NCBI GenBank assembly: GCA_035633215.1
Contig: DASQFI010000039.1
Coordinates: 434,001-498,000 of the forward strand
Direction of reading: 5' to 3'
Length of the DNA stretch: 64,000 bases
DNA from: DASQFI01 sp035633215
Lineage (GTDB): Bacteria; Acidobacteriota; Vicinamibacteria; Vicinamibacterales; SCN-69-37
The notes under the pieces are model-generated. The model saw nothing but the letters and a program-made list of their open reading frames with translations, was not told the origin of the DNA and did no database searches. Position 1 is the first letter of the stretch, and each line of letters begins with the position of its first letter. The translations under genes were made by a program, and so were the position numbers. Of the stretch, positions 51,958-61,108 are shown in pieces.

Positions 51958-53096
51958 TTTCTGATCTTCAAGACTCGTCCCAACCCGATCGCGAGGGGCG
52001 CCGCGAGGAAGCTGAGCAGTGCCCCCATCTTCGCTTCGTCGAGCACCGGACCTGGCGGAAACGACGCCGTCGTGAAGAACAGCGCCACCGTAAAGCCGAT
52101 CCCGGCCGTCACGCCGAGGACAACGAGCGCGCGATAGTTGAGCCCGCTGGACCGTCGCAGCCCGAACAGTTCGCCAATCGCGGTTGCACCGGCGACGCCG
52201 ATCGGCTTGCCGATCAGGAGACTGAGCGTCACGGCCGCCGTGACCGGTCCCACACTCGCGACGGGTACGCCCGCGTTCACCAGGCCAAACATCATCAGGA
52301 TCACCTGCACCGGGATCCGCCACCACTCCTCGAACTGTTCCATCGTCGCCAGTCGAATCGCCGGACGCGCACCGAAGCGCTTGAGATCGAACCGGCCATG
52401 CGGCATCAGTGGCACGATCGGCACCAAGGCCAGTGCGGGATGGATGCCGCCGAGGTAGAGACCGATCCACGAGACGAGTCCGGGACCGAGGACGTACAGC
52501 CAGAAGCTTTTGGTGCCAGTCCTGCGCAGGAGCCAGGCGCCGAACAAGGCCGGACCAAGTCCGGCCGCCACCAGTCCGAGATTGACTGAGCCTTGCGGAT
52601 AGAAGAGCGCGAGGACGATCAGCCCGAGCACGTCGTCGGCGATTGCGAGGAGCAGCAGGAATGGGATCGCGGGATGGCCGGTGCGAAAGATGACGCGCGC
52701 GACCAGGTACGAAAACGCGATGTCCGTGGCGCACGGGATTGCCCATCCGCGCATGAGCTCGTCGGCTCGCCCGAGCCACAGCACGAACAGCGCGTAGATC
52801 GACGCCGGGACGGCCATGCCGCCGATGGCTGCGAGCACCGGCATGGCCGCTTGCCTTCGCTCCGAGAGGGGACCGCCCGGCAGCGTTGCCTCGTAGACCT
52901 CCTTGGTGACGAGCGCGAAGAAAAACACCATCGCGATGTCGTTGACGAAGAAGTGCAGGGCGTGGGTGAATCGCGTGTAGCGGTCGAGATCGAGATTGGC
53001 CCACACCAGGCCGGCAATCGCGCCGGCGAGCAGCAGCAATGAGTTGTCGAGGATGAACTTCAGGACGCGTCCCGCGCCGTCGAGTCGCGCCGGCAT
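51945..53096 (-). CDS. nhaA: Na+/H+ antiporter NhaA
   Basis: 383 aa. ATDIAFSYLVARVIF holds the TM4 unwound segment, and LLLAIADDVLGLIVLALFY the two Asp residues (about 154-155) that bind Na+ and H+. A Lys in the TM10 region (LIGKPIGVAG) matches the charge-balancing Lys of E. coli NhaA. The protein exchanges cytoplasmic sodium for protons and aids pH homeostasis. The last four codons come from the repeat tract, so the natural C-terminus may have been changed. Confidence 0.95.
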   Translation of the reverse strand: MPARLDGAGRVLKFILDNSLLLLAGAIAGLVWANLDLDRYTRFTHALHFFVNDIAMVFFFALVTKEVYEATLPGGPLSERRQAAMPVLAAIGGMAVPASIYALFVLWLGRADELMRGWAIPCATDIAFSYLVARVIFRTGHPAIPFLLLLAIADDVLGLIVLALFYPQGSVNLGLVAAGLGPALFGAWLLRRTGTKSFWLYVLGPGLVSWIGLYLGGIHPALALVPIVPLMPHGRFDLKRFGARPAIRLATMEQFEEWWRIPVQVILMMFGLVNAGVPVASVGPVTAAVTLSLLIGKPIGVAGATAIGELFGLRRSSGLNYRALVVLGVTAGIGFTVALFFTTASFPPGPVLDEAKMGALLSFLAAPLAIGLGRVLKIRKVSI

Positions 53097-53099
53097 CGA

Positions 53100-54533
53100 T
53101 CAGAGCCGCTCGACGCGCACGAAGTTCGTTCCCTCGCGTGAGAGGACGGGATGCATCGACACGAAGACCACCGTCGCACCGGCCGGCACCAGTGCGCGCG
53201 CGATCAACGTCTCGCGCACGTCTTCGGGCGCGAGACCTTCGGTGGTGACCGGAGTGACGCCCCAGACGAGGGCGAGCCGCGCGGCCGTTTTCACGGTCGG
53301 GGTCACGGCAAGAATGCGGACGCCCGGCCGCAGCGCGGCGAGCATTCGGGCGGTTTTGCCGGCGCCGGTGACGGCGACGATGGCCGTCGCGCGGGCACGT
53401 TCGGCCAGCGTCACCGCGGCTTCGCATAGTGCGCGGCCATGATCGCCCTTGATCGACGCCGAATGGCCGTCGGGAACCGCCAGACGAATGTCCTCGCCGT
53501 AGAGCGAACGGCCAGGAGTCGTCGCGAGCGCCTTCTCGGCTTCGCGAATGATGGCGTCGAGCGTCGAGACCGCCTTCACCGGATACCGCCCCACGGCCGT
53601 CTCGCCGGCGAGCATGATGGCATCGGCGCCTTCGTCCACGGCATGTGCGGCGTCCGTCACTTCGGCGCGCGTGGGTCTCGGCTCCTCGCGCATCGACTCG
53701 AGGACCTGCGTCGCGACGATGACCGGAATGCCGCGGCGCCTGGCGGCCAGAATCAAACGCTTCTGCACGGCGGGCAGCGTCTCGAGCGGCATTTCGATCC
53801 CGAGATCGCCGCGCGCCACCATCAAGCCGTCGGCCACCTGGAGAATATCGTCGAGATGCTCGACCGCCTGGGGCTTCTCGATCTTCGCGATGATCGGCAT
53901 GTCGGGCGCGCCAGCTGAGGCCGCCGCCGCTTTCGCCGCCCGCACGTCGTCGGCCGACTGGACGAAGCTCAGCGCCACCAGATCGACGCCCATCGCGACG
54001 CCGGCCCGCAGATCCTCGATGTCCTTGGGCGTGAGCGCCGACGTCCGCAGCGCGACGCCTGGCACGTTGATGCCCTTGTGCGCTTCCAGCCGTCCGCCGG
54101 CGACGACGCGTGTGGAGATCTCGCCCGGCGCGACGCCGGTGACTGTGAGCTCGATCCTTCCGTCGTCGAGCAGCAGCGTGTGGCCGGTGCGGACCGACGT
54201 GAAGAGCGCGTCGGACGCCGCGGACACCCGGCCCGCCTTACCCGCGAACTCGCCCTGCGCGATGACGAGATCCGACCCGTCGGCAAGGTCGATCGGGTGA
54301 TCGATCGGGCCGATGCGGATTTTCGGCCCGCTGAGGTCCTGCAGGATCGCGACGTCCCGTCGCGCCGCGCCGGCGATGTCCCGAATCCGCCGGCAGGCCT
54401 CGGCATGCGTCTCAATCGTGCCGTGGGAGAAGTTCAGACGGAACGCGTCGGTGCCGGCCGCGAGCAGGGCGGCAATCGTCGCGTGATCCGCGCACGCCGG
54501 ACCGATCGTCGCGAGGATACGGGTGCGGCGCAT
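53100..54533 (-). CDS. pyk: Pyruvate kinase
   Basis: 477 aa, full length. RRTRILATIGPA opens the TIM barrel. LNFSHG, LQDLSGPKIRIG and the active-site block IAKIEKPQAVEHLDDI (catalytic Lys) follow. GLMVARGDLGIEMPLE gives the Mg2+-binding residues, ATQVLESMREEPRPTRAEV the signature, and MLAGETAVGRYPVKAV the substrate Thr. It makes pyruvate and ATP from phosphoenolpyruvate and ADP. Three bases separate it from nhaA. Confidence 0.97.
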   Translation of the reverse strand: MRRTRILATIGPACADHATIAALLAAGTDAFRLNFSHGTIETHAEACRRIRDIAGAARRDVAILQDLSGPKIRIGPIDHPIDLADGSDLVIAQGEFAGKAGRVSAASDALFTSVRTGHTLLLDDGRIELTVTGVAPGEISTRVVAGGRLEAHKGINVPGVALRTSALTPKDIEDLRAGVAMGVDLVALSFVQSADDVRAAKAAAASAGAPDMPIIAKIEKPQAVEHLDDILQVADGLMVARGDLGIEMPLETLPAVQKRLILAARRRGIPVIVATQVLESMREEPRPTRAEVTDAAHAVDEGADAIMLAGETAVGRYPVKAVSTLDAIIREAEKALATTPGRSLYGEDIRLAVPDGHSASIKGDHGRALCEAAVTLAERARATAIVAVTGAGKTARMLAALRPGVRILAVTPTVKTAARLALVWGVTPVTTEGLAPEDVRETLIARALVPAGATVVFVSMHPVLSREGTNFVRVERL

Positions 54534-54600
54534 CGCGTCTCCGGGGAGCGTACAATCACGTCGACGACTTGCACAACTTTACGGCGCAGGAGTGACGACG

Positions 54601-55407
54601 ATGGATGACGTGACACCCGACACGCCTGCGGCGGATCGGCCCGTGGCGCCGGCGAGTCCGCCTCCGGCGCCGAGGCCGCCCGCGAGCGTACCGCCGCGGC
54701 GATCGGCGTCCTCCGTGCTGCCCCTGATCGCGCTGCTGGCCGTCGGCGCGCTGTGGTTGCGAACCGACGGGCAAATCGCCCGGCTGCGTGACGATCACCG
54801 GCGTCTGTCTCAAGACGTCGGCGCGCTGAAACAAACGCAGATGATCGACGTCGCGGGCGCGCCCGCTCTGGGTCCGGACAATGTTCCGGTTACGCTCGTC
54901 GAATTTTCGGATTACGAGTGCCCGTTCTGCGTCCGTCACTTCAAACAGACGATGCCGCAGATTGAGGCGAACTTCATCAAGCCGGGCCGGATCCGGTACG
55001 TGTTTCGTGACTTCCCGATCGACGAGCTGCATCCAGAAGCGATTCGCGCGCACGAAACTGCGCGGTGCGGGCTGGAGCAGGACCTGGACAAATACTGGCA
55101 ACTGCACCGGTCGCTCTTCAGCGCGCCGGGCACCCACACGAAGGACGCGCTCGAGGCGCGAGCGCGCGAGGCCGGACTCGATACGGCGGCAATCCAGGCG
55201 TGCCTCGCGAGCGGCCGGGTGACCGCCGGCATCCGCCGCAGCGGCGAAGTCGCGTCGTCACTCGGGGCGAACGGGACGCCGGCGTTCTTCGTCGGCCTTC
55301 GCGAGCGCGGGTCGGATAGAGTGCGCGTGCTCGAAGCCATCAAGGGCGCGCATCCGTACTCGGTGTTTGAGCAGGCCATCCAGCGGGCGCTGGATCAGGC
55401 GAGATAG
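54601..55407 (+). CDS. Membrane-anchored DsbA-like thioredoxin
   Basis: 268 aa from ATG 54601, with AGGAG upstream. A Pro-rich N-terminus and one TM helix (about 38-56) precede a DsbA/NhaA-associated-type domain: VTLVEFSDYECPFCVRHFKQ carries the CPFC motif (about 105-108), and GTPAFFVG the cis-Pro. It would act as a periplasmic thiol oxidoreductase. Divergent from pyk. Confidence 0.9.
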   Translation: MDDVTPDTPAADRPVAPASPPPAPRPPASVPPRRSASSVLPLIALLAVGALWLRTDGQIARLRDDHRRLSQDVGALKQTQMIDVAGAPALGPDNVPVTLVEFSDYECPFCVRHFKQTMPQIEANFIKPGRIRYVFRDFPIDELHPEAIRAHETARCGLEQDLDKYWQLHRSLFSAPGTHTKDALEARAREAGLDTAAIQACLASGRVTAGIRRSGEVASSLGANGTPAFFVGLRERGSDRVRVLEAIKGAHPYSVFEQAIQRALDQAR

Positions 55408-55420
55408 GCGCCCGACGGAC

Positions 55421-55526
55421 GTAGGCCGGCCCTTCCGCCTTCGCTGAAGCTACGGCGGACCACCGAAGCCTTGGCGGAGGTGGTTAGGGCCGGCGCCCGC
55501 GGCGGGGCTAACGCCCCGCCCTACAC
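55421..55526. repeat. Composite GC-rich palindromic repeat block
   Basis: It includes GTAGGCCGGCCC, the TCCGCCTTCGCTGAAGC/TACGGCGGA hairpin, CCGAAGCCTTGGCGGAGG, and a perfect hairpin GGCGGGGC-TAAC-GCCCCGCC (55501-55520) ending in CTACACC. It lies between the convergent DsbA-like and alcohol-dehydrogenase genes; probable two-way terminator or repeat hotspot. Confidence 0.7.
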
Positions 55527-56621
55527 CTCTCTCCACGGATCGACCAGCGCCTTCGGCCACTTGAACGCCTCGGCGGCGGCAAGCGCGTCATTCAGACCGC
55601 GCAAGCCGTATGTCGCCGCGCCGATCCGGTGCCAGGGCACGTCCCGGCCGTACCGCTCGAGCGCGCGCAGCGCGCGCAGAAAGTGCCCGACTTCGCTGCC
55701 CCAGCATCCGCGAATGTCGAGATGCTTCCGATTGATGTGCTCGTGCGCGTTGATCGTGCTGTCGCCGACGTTCGTGTAGTGCCCGGCAATGACGTACGCG
55801 CCGCCGTTCCGCGCGTGGAGCAGGCCCTCCTCGATCGCGCGCGCCGATCCGGCGGCCTCCACGACCACATCGGCGCCGGCGCCGCCGGTGAGCTGCCGGA
55901 CGCGCTCGATTCGCTCCTCGGCCGTCGTCCGATCGAGATCGATCACATGATCAGCGCCCATCTCACGCGCGAGCGCCAGCCGGTCCGATGGCGCGCCGAT
56001 CACGATGATGGTGCCGGCGCCGGCGCGACGCGCGAGCGCCGCGGTACTGAGCCCGACGGCGCCGGCTCCTTGAACCAGGACGGAATCGCCAAGCGTCAGT
56101 CGCGCGCGCTCGATGATGTGGACCGCCGTGAGCAGGCCGCATCCGCCGCCGATGTAGGACTCGAATGTGACGGCATCCGGGAGCTTCGCGATGACCACGC
56201 CAGGCTCCAGGTACACCATCTGCGCCCATCCGCCAAAGAGCCCGTCGTTGGCTGAATCGGTGATGCCGTAGACGCGGCGGGCGGGACATCTCGTCGGCGT
56301 CCGGTGCACGGTGCACGCGGGACACCTCCCGCACGTGCGATGGACGTCGAAGAACGCGACCCGATCGCCCTCGCGGAGCGACGTGCCGTCCGCGCTTGAG
56401 AGCGATCCACGCACCGCGCGCAGCGTGCCGGTCGTCACGTGGCCGGGGATGATCGGATACGGCACTCCGGAGAGCCGGCCATGCCAGAGGTGCACGTCGG
56501 TGCCGCACACTTCGGAGAGCGCCGTGTGAAGCAACGCCCCACCCATGGGGAGATCAGGCTCGGGAAACTCGCGGATCTCGACGGGCACCCGCGGCGCGGG
56601 CATGACGGCGGCCAGAACCAT
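55521..56621 (-). CDS. Zinc-dependent alcohol dehydrogenase family protein (MDR)
   Basis: 366 aa from ATG 56621. The catalytic zinc Cys is in SEVCGTDVHLWHG and a His in IIPGHV. The structural zinc lobe is CGRCPACTVHRTPTRCP (four Cys). The NAD(P) site is VQGAGAVGLSTAAL. Substrate not readable. The start codon directly follows the R2 element, and a longer reading through R2 is not a real N-terminus. Confidence 0.92.
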   Translation of the reverse strand: MVLAAVMPAPRVPVEIREFPEPDLPMGGALLHTALSEVCGTDVHLWHGRLSGVPYPIIPGHVTTGTLRAVRGSLSSADGTSLREGDRVAFFDVHRTCGRCPACTVHRTPTRCPARRVYGITDSANDGLFGGWAQMVYLEPGVVIAKLPDAVTFESYIGGGCGLLTAVHIIERARLTLGDSVLVQGAGAVGLSTAALARRAGAGTIIVIGAPSDRLALAREMGADHVIDLDRTTAEERIERVRQLTGGAGADVVVEAAGSARAIEEGLLHARNGGAYVIAGHYTNVGDSTINAHEHINRKHLDIRGCWGSEVGHFLRALRALERYGRDVPWHRIGAATYGLRGLNDALAAAEAFKWPKALVDPWREV

Positions 56622-56720
56622 GGGGTCAGGTCTTGTATTGCCACATTTTGGCGGGATCACAGCAGTGTATTGCAAATTTCGCGCAGGCCGAAAAATGTGG
56701 CAATACAAGACCTGACCCCA
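56621..56720. repeat. R2 element: 100-bp GGGGTCAGGTCTTGTATT terminal-inverted-repeat element
   Basis: The left end TGGGGTCAGGTCTTGTATTG continues CCACATTTT; the right end AAAATGTGG continues CAATACAAGACCTGACCCCA. The arms are perfect over about 29 bases, with 40 bases between. The arms match, from memory, the REP-like GGGGTCAGG sequences linked to RAYT (TnpA-REP) proteins in other bacteria. It lies between divergent genes and supplies CCCCATG at both ends. Confidence 0.88.
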
Positions 56721-56735
56721 TGACGAGCGCCGTCG

Positions 56736-58100
56736 ATGGCATCATGGACGGCCGGACTCGTGCCGATGATGACCATCGCCGACGCGCAGACACGCCTTCG
56801 ATCGGGACAGACGACCTCCGTCGAGCTCGTCGAGGCCAGTCTTCAAGCGATCGAGCGAGACAGCGCGCGACTGAATGTCTTCGTGCGCGTGTGGGCGGAC
56901 ACGGCGCGGGCGGCCGCGCGCGAGGCCGACGCGGAACTCAAGCGCCGCGCCAACCGCGGCCCGCTGCACGGGATTCCGATCTCGCTGAAAGATCTCATCG
57001 ACGTCGCCGGCGAAGTGACGACCGCCGGCTCGCGGGTCCTGGAGCACCACGTCGCCGAACAGGACGCGCCGGTGGTGGTGCGATTGCGGCACGCGGGCGC
57101 GATCTTTCTGGGAAAAACCAATCTGCACGAGTTCGCGCTCGGCACCACGAGCGAAGACTCCGCGTGGGGACCCGTCAGGCATCCACGCGATCCGTCGCGG
57201 GTGGCAGGCGGATCGAGCGGCGGCTCCGCGGTCGCCGTCGCGCTGGGGATGGGCCTGGCGTCGATTGGCACGGATACGGGCGGATCGATCCGCATTCCCG
57301 CGGCGGCGTGTGGCGTCGTGGGATTGAAGCCGACGCAGGGCGACGTGCCCAACGACGGCGTCGTTCCTCTGGGCAAATCGCTCGATCATGTCGGGCCGCT
57401 GGCCGCATCCGTGCAGGATGCCGCGTGGCTCTGGTCCATCCTGGCCGGCCGCGAGGTTGCCACGCTGGACCCGCCCCAGCCGGACGCGCTCCGGCTCCGG
57501 CAGCTCGTCGGGTACTTCGCGTCGCCGGTGGCTCCGGAAGTGCAGGAGTGCGTGGAGAACGCGCTTCAGCGGCTGCGGTCCGCAGGAGCCATCGTGACCC
57601 CCGCGGAAGTTCCGCTTGCGACGATGCTCGCCGATGCGTACGTCAACACGGTGCTGCCCGAAGCCGCGTTCTGGCACGAGCGGTATCTCGACAGCCGCGG
57701 CGACGACTACACGCCTCTCGTGCGAAGCCGGCTGCAGAGCGGCCGCGACATTCCCGCCGTGAAGTACTTCGCCGCCCAGGAAACGCGCGCGGAGCTGCGC
57801 CGCGAGGTCGATGCCGCGCTGGACGGCTGCGACGCGCTCCTGCTGCCGACGCTGCCGATCGTTGCCCCGCCCATCGGCGCGGGCGAGATCGCGATCGATC
57901 CGTCAAAGAAGGCGCGCACGCCAGTGCGAAGCGCCATGCTTCGGCAGACGCAGCTGTTCAATATGACCGGCCATCCGGCCATCAGTCTGCCGCTCGAGAC
58001 CCGCGGCCTGCCGGTCGGGCTGCAACTAGTCGGCCGCCTCCACGACACGGCTGGCCTGCTGGCGGTGGCGGCCGCATGTGAAAGAATTCTGAGGGGTTGA
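56736..58100 (+). CDS. Amidase (amidase-signature family)
   Basis: 454 aa. The Ser-cis-Ser-Lys triad lies in ISLKDLIDVAG (Lys, about 87), GGSSGGSAVAVALGMGLASI (cis-Ser, Ser) and TDTGGSIRIPAAACG. The family includes GatA and many amide hydrolases. No gatB or gatC is adjacent, so a general amidase or catabolic hydrolase is likelier than tRNA amidation. Start uncertain: 56736 was kept; ATG 56766 (MMTIADAQ) is also credible. Confidence 0.9.
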   Translation: MASWTAGLVPMMTIADAQTRLRSGQTTSVELVEASLQAIERDSARLNVFVRVWADTARAAAREADAELKRRANRGPLHGIPISLKDLIDVAGEVTTAGSRVLEHHVAEQDAPVVVRLRHAGAIFLGKTNLHEFALGTTSEDSAWGPVRHPRDPSRVAGGSSGGSAVAVALGMGLASIGTDTGGSIRIPAAACGVVGLKPTQGDVPNDGVVPLGKSLDHVGPLAASVQDAAWLWSILAGREVATLDPPQPDALRLRQLVGYFASPVAPEVQECVENALQRLRSAGAIVTPAEVPLATMLADAYVNTVLPEAAFWHERYLDSRGDDYTPLVRSRLQSGRDIPAVKYFAAQETRAELRREVDAALDGCDALLLPTLPIVAPPIGAGEIAIDPSKKARTPVRSAMLRQTQLFNMTGHPAISLPLETRGLPVGLQLVGRLHDTAGLLAVAAACERILRG

Positions 58101-58112
58101 TAGAGTCTTGCC

Positions 58113-58556
58113 ATGAAGAACGTCACCGCGGCCGAAGCGCATGCCCTGCAGCAGCAGGGTCATACCTACGTGGACATCCGGTCGTCGGCTGAGTTCGAGA
58201 GCGGCCATCCGGAAGGCGCGTTGAACGTCCCGCTCATCGAGCAGGATGAGGAATCCGGTCAGCTGCTGCCGAACCCCGACTTCGTCCGGGTGATGCAGGC
58301 GCATTTCGCGCCGGACGCCAGGCTGCTGATCGGCTGCCAGTCCGGCGGCCGCTCCGCGCGCGCCACGCAGATCTTGTCGACGTTTGGATTCGTCAACGTC
58401 GCGAACGTCACCGGCGGCTTCGGCGGCGCGCGCGATCCGATGAGCGGGCGGGTCGTCGATCCGGGCTGGGCCGGATCCGGGTTGCCGGTCGAGCTGGCCA
58501 CGCCGCCGGGACACGGCTACCGCGAACTCGCCGCAAAGGCCGCCCCCGAGAAGTGA
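58113..58556 (+). CDS. Rhodanese-like sulfurtransferase domain protein
   Basis: 147 aa. The catalytic Cys is in LLIGCQSGGRSARAT (about residue 75), and YVDIRSSAEFESGHPEGALN is the usual opening. A single-domain rhodanese would move sulfane sulfur or sense thiols. It lies 12 bp after the amidase stop and overlaps the next gene by 4 bp (GTGA). Confidence 0.9.
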   Translation: MKNVTAAEAHALQQQGHTYVDIRSSAEFESGHPEGALNVPLIEQDEESGQLLPNPDFVRVMQAHFAPDARLLIGCQSGGRSARATQILSTFGFVNVANVTGGFGGARDPMSGRVVDPGWAGSGLPVELATPPGHGYRELAAKAAPEK

Positions 58557-59566
58557 TCGCCCGAGGGTTTCACGTTTGGGAGCGCCGGCTCGCGTCGGTT
58601 GACACGAATCGCATCGTCCGGCCGTTCGAGTGGGGACTCGACTGGCTCGACCTGGAGCGGTCGAGCGACGATCCCGGATCGCGCGTGTCAGCCTGGTCGC
58701 GTGAGGCGACGGACGAGAGCGAGCGGTTTTTCGAGACGACCCCGACGGCCGACTATCAGCGCGACGGCGACGTGCTGCGCTTTCCGAGCACGATCACGAC
58801 GCCGTATGGGGCGAACAACACCGTCACCGTCAGAATCTTTCCGGCACAATCACGCGGCACGGCAGGAACCGGGAAAGCGGTCGTCGTGCTGCCGCAGTGG
58901 AACTCGAACGCCGAAGGCCACGTCGGTCTCTGCCGTCTGCTCGCGCGGTTTGGCGTCACCGCGCTGCGATTGAGCCTGCCCTATCACGACGAGCGCCGCC
59001 CAACGGAACTGGAACGCGCCGACTATATCGTCAGCTCGAACGTCGGCCGCACCCTCCAGGCCAATCGGCAAGCCGTGCTCGACGCGAAACGGACGATCGA
59101 CTGGCTGGCCCGCGAAGGCTACGAACGGATCGGCGTGCTCGGCACCAGCCTCGGCTCGTGCCTGGCGATGCTCACCATGGCGCACGACACACGCGTCCGG
59201 GCGGGCGCGTTCAATCACATCTCTCCGTACTTCGCCGACGTCGTCTGGCGCGGTCTCTCCACGCGACACGTGCGATCGGGGATCGAGGGACATCTCACGC
59301 TGGACGAGCTGCGCGAGTACTGGATGCCGATCAGTCCGTGGCCGTTCATCGGTCGCGTGCGCGGCCGCCACGTCCTGCTCGTCTACGCGCGGTACGACCT
59401 CACGTTTCCGGTGGACCTCTCGCGGCACTTCATCGAGGAGTTCGCGCGCCAGGGCATCGCGCACGAGACCGCGAGACTGCCCTGCGGGCACTACACGACC
59501 GGAAAGGCGCCGTTCAAATACCTCGACGGGTACTACCTGACGCGGTTCCTGGTCGAACGGTTATAG
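58553..59566 (+). CDS. Alpha/beta-hydrolase family protein
   Basis: 337 aa from GTG 58553. The nucleophile elbow GTSLGSC (Ser, about 204) and a late acid/His pair (ARYDLTFP and GHYTTGKAPF) give a plausible triad. An oxyanion region is in LPQWNSNAEGH. Substrate unknown. The N-terminal 90 residues form a lid-like extra region. Operon with the rhodanese gene. Confidence 0.82.
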   Translation: MIARGFHVWERRLASVDTNRIVRPFEWGLDWLDLERSSDDPGSRVSAWSREATDESERFFETTPTADYQRDGDVLRFPSTITTPYGANNTVTVRIFPAQSRGTAGTGKAVVVLPQWNSNAEGHVGLCRLLARFGVTALRLSLPYHDERRPTELERADYIVSSNVGRTLQANRQAVLDAKRTIDWLAREGYERIGVLGTSLGSCLAMLTMAHDTRVRAGAFNHISPYFADVVWRGLSTRHVRSGIEGHLTLDELREYWMPISPWPFIGRVRGRHVLLVYARYDLTFPVDLSRHFIEEFARQGIAHETARLPCGHYTTGKAPFKYLDGYYLTRFLVERL

Positions 59567-59764
59567 GTACTTGAAGATCCCCCTCAGCGCGTCGTAGATG
59601 ACGGCGCCGATGGCTTTCATGACGGGACTCACGTCGCCGGCGGACACGGCGTTGGCGACCGTGACGGGGTCGGTGAGGATCAGCCAGATCGTGGCCCCGG
59701 CGATCGTCGCGGCAAGCAGCCCGACGATCGCAATGAGACTCACGCTCCACCGAGCCACGTTCAT
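59561..59764 (-). CDS. Small single-pass membrane protein
   Basis: 67 aa: one TM helix at about 8-29 (SLIAIVGLLAATIAGATIWL), then an Asp/Val-containing soluble tail ending IYDALRGIFKYL. Not recognised. It overlaps the convergent hydrolase by 6 bp. The length and clean start suggest a real small protein. Confidence 0.6.
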   Translation of the reverse strand: MNVARWSVSLIAIVGLLAATIAGATIWLILTDPVTVANAVSAGDVSPVMKAIGAVIYDALRGIFKYL

Positions 59765-59820
59765 CCTGGCAGTCTACCGCCGTTTTCCTCATGCCAACGC
59801 GGCGAAAAGCGCCTGCGGCT

Positions 59821-59893
59821 CGCGCGAGGATAGCGAGTCGGCGAGCGCCGGAGCGCGCGCGAGCAGGGGTGGGGCCCCGCGAGCATTGAAGAA
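59821..59893. repeat. R9 repeat, intergenic copy
   Basis: GAGGATAGCGAGTCGGCGAG, GCGCCGGAGCGCG and GGGGTGGGGCCCC in order, matching the reverse strand of about 40212-40285 in the porin gene. It lies in the 230-bp gap between the small membrane protein and the dehydrogenase, which holds no gene otherwise. Confidence 0.75.
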
Positions 59894-59993
59894 GTTGACA
59901 TTCGTCCACTCGCACGGGAGGCCCTTGGGGCCGCACCAACGTGAGAAACGGTCAGCCCTACAACGCTGATCCAGGCGTGAAGGTTAACTGCGG

Positions 59994-61022
59994 TCAGACA
60001 ACCAACACGACCTTGCCAAACTGCGACGAGGATTCGAGGTATTGCTGCGCCTGCGCGGTTTCGGACAACCGGAACGTCCGATCGACGATCGGACGCACGA
60101 CACCACGAAAGAAGAGCTCGCTCGCCCGGAGTAGTTCCGGTTTGCCGCCCATATAGGACCCGAGCAGCGACAGCTGGCGGGCAAACAGGTGCCGGAGGTC
60201 GAGCGCGGCGTCGTGGCCAGTCGTCGCGCCGCAGGTGACCAGCCGCCCGCCTCGACCGAGCGCCCGAACGCTCCGCTCCCAGGTCGCGACACCGACGTGC
60301 TCGATCACCACGTCGACGCCGCGGCGGTTCGTGAGCTCGCGCACGCGCGCGACGACATCCTCGCGGTAGTGATCGATGACGGCCTCGGCGCCAATCTCCT
60401 TGGCCCTCGCCAGCTTTGCGTCTCCACCTGCGGTCGCGATCACACGCGCGCCCGCCACCCGCGCCAGTTGCACGGCGGCCTGCCCCACGCCGCTGCCGGC
60501 GGAGACGACGAGCACGGTCTCACCCTCCACCAGGCGCGCGCGTGCGTGCAGCATGTGCCACGCCGTCAGGAACGCGAGGGGGAACGCCGCGGCCGTGACG
60601 AAGTCGATTCCGTCCGGCAGCGGGATGGCGTTGACCGCCGGCACGGCCACGAGCTCCGCGTCGCCGCCGTCGGATTGATAGCCGAGGACGTCGTACGTGT
60701 CGCAGTAGTTGTCCTGTCCGGCCCGGCAGCGCGCGCATGTGCCGCAGCTCAATCCGGGCTGCAGCATCACGCGGTCGCCGGCGCGCAGGCCGGTGACGCC
60801 CTCGCCGATCTCGCTGATCTCACCCGCGACATCGGCGCCCGAGATGTGCGGAAACGGAATCTTGACCCGATCGAGGCCGCGCCGCTGCCAGAGATCGAGG
60901 TGGTTGAGCGCACACGCGCGGACGCGCACGACGATCCATCCAGGTTTGGCGGTCGGATCCAGCGCGTCTTCGTACTGCAGAACTTCGGGACCGCCGTGCT
61001 GGTGGAACCGGACGGCTTTCAT
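59994..61022 (-). CDS. Zinc-binding alcohol dehydrogenase / quinone oxidoreductase-like MDR protein
   Basis: 342 aa. MKAVRFHQHGGPEVLQYED is the usual MDR start. The structural zinc loop is CGTCARCRAGQDNYC, and the coenzyme site SAGSGVGQAAVQLA. The catalytic-Cys position reads CALNHLDLWQRRG, a layout shared with NADPH:quinone oxidoreductase-like enzymes. Substrate unknown. Confidence 0.9.
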   Translation of the reverse strand: MKAVRFHQHGGPEVLQYEDALDPTAKPGWIVVRVRACALNHLDLWQRRGLDRVKIPFPHISGADVAGEISEIGEGVTGLRAGDRVMLQPGLSCGTCARCRAGQDNYCDTYDVLGYQSDGGDAELVAVPAVNAIPLPDGIDFVTAAAFPLAFLTAWHMLHARARLVEGETVLVVSAGSGVGQAAVQLARVAGARVIATAGGDAKLARAKEIGAEAVIDHYREDVVARVRELTNRRGVDVVIEHVGVATWERSVRALGRGGRLVTCGATTGHDAALDLRHLFARQLSLLGSYMGGKPELLRASELFFRGVVRPIVDRTFRLSETAQAQQYLESSSQFGKVVLVV

Positions 61023-61108
61023 GGCCAGCGCATTATGGCTCGAGGATGCGCAGGTCGCCGTTAGACACGAAGATTTTCAATTGATCGATAGATCGATCAA
61101 TCAATCGG

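Noticed and set aside
56633..58081. 482-codon plus-strand frame over R2 and the amidase gene
   Set aside because: The amidase signature is in the frame beginning 56736; the longer frame is Arg/Ala-rich, lacks domains, and starts inside the repeat.
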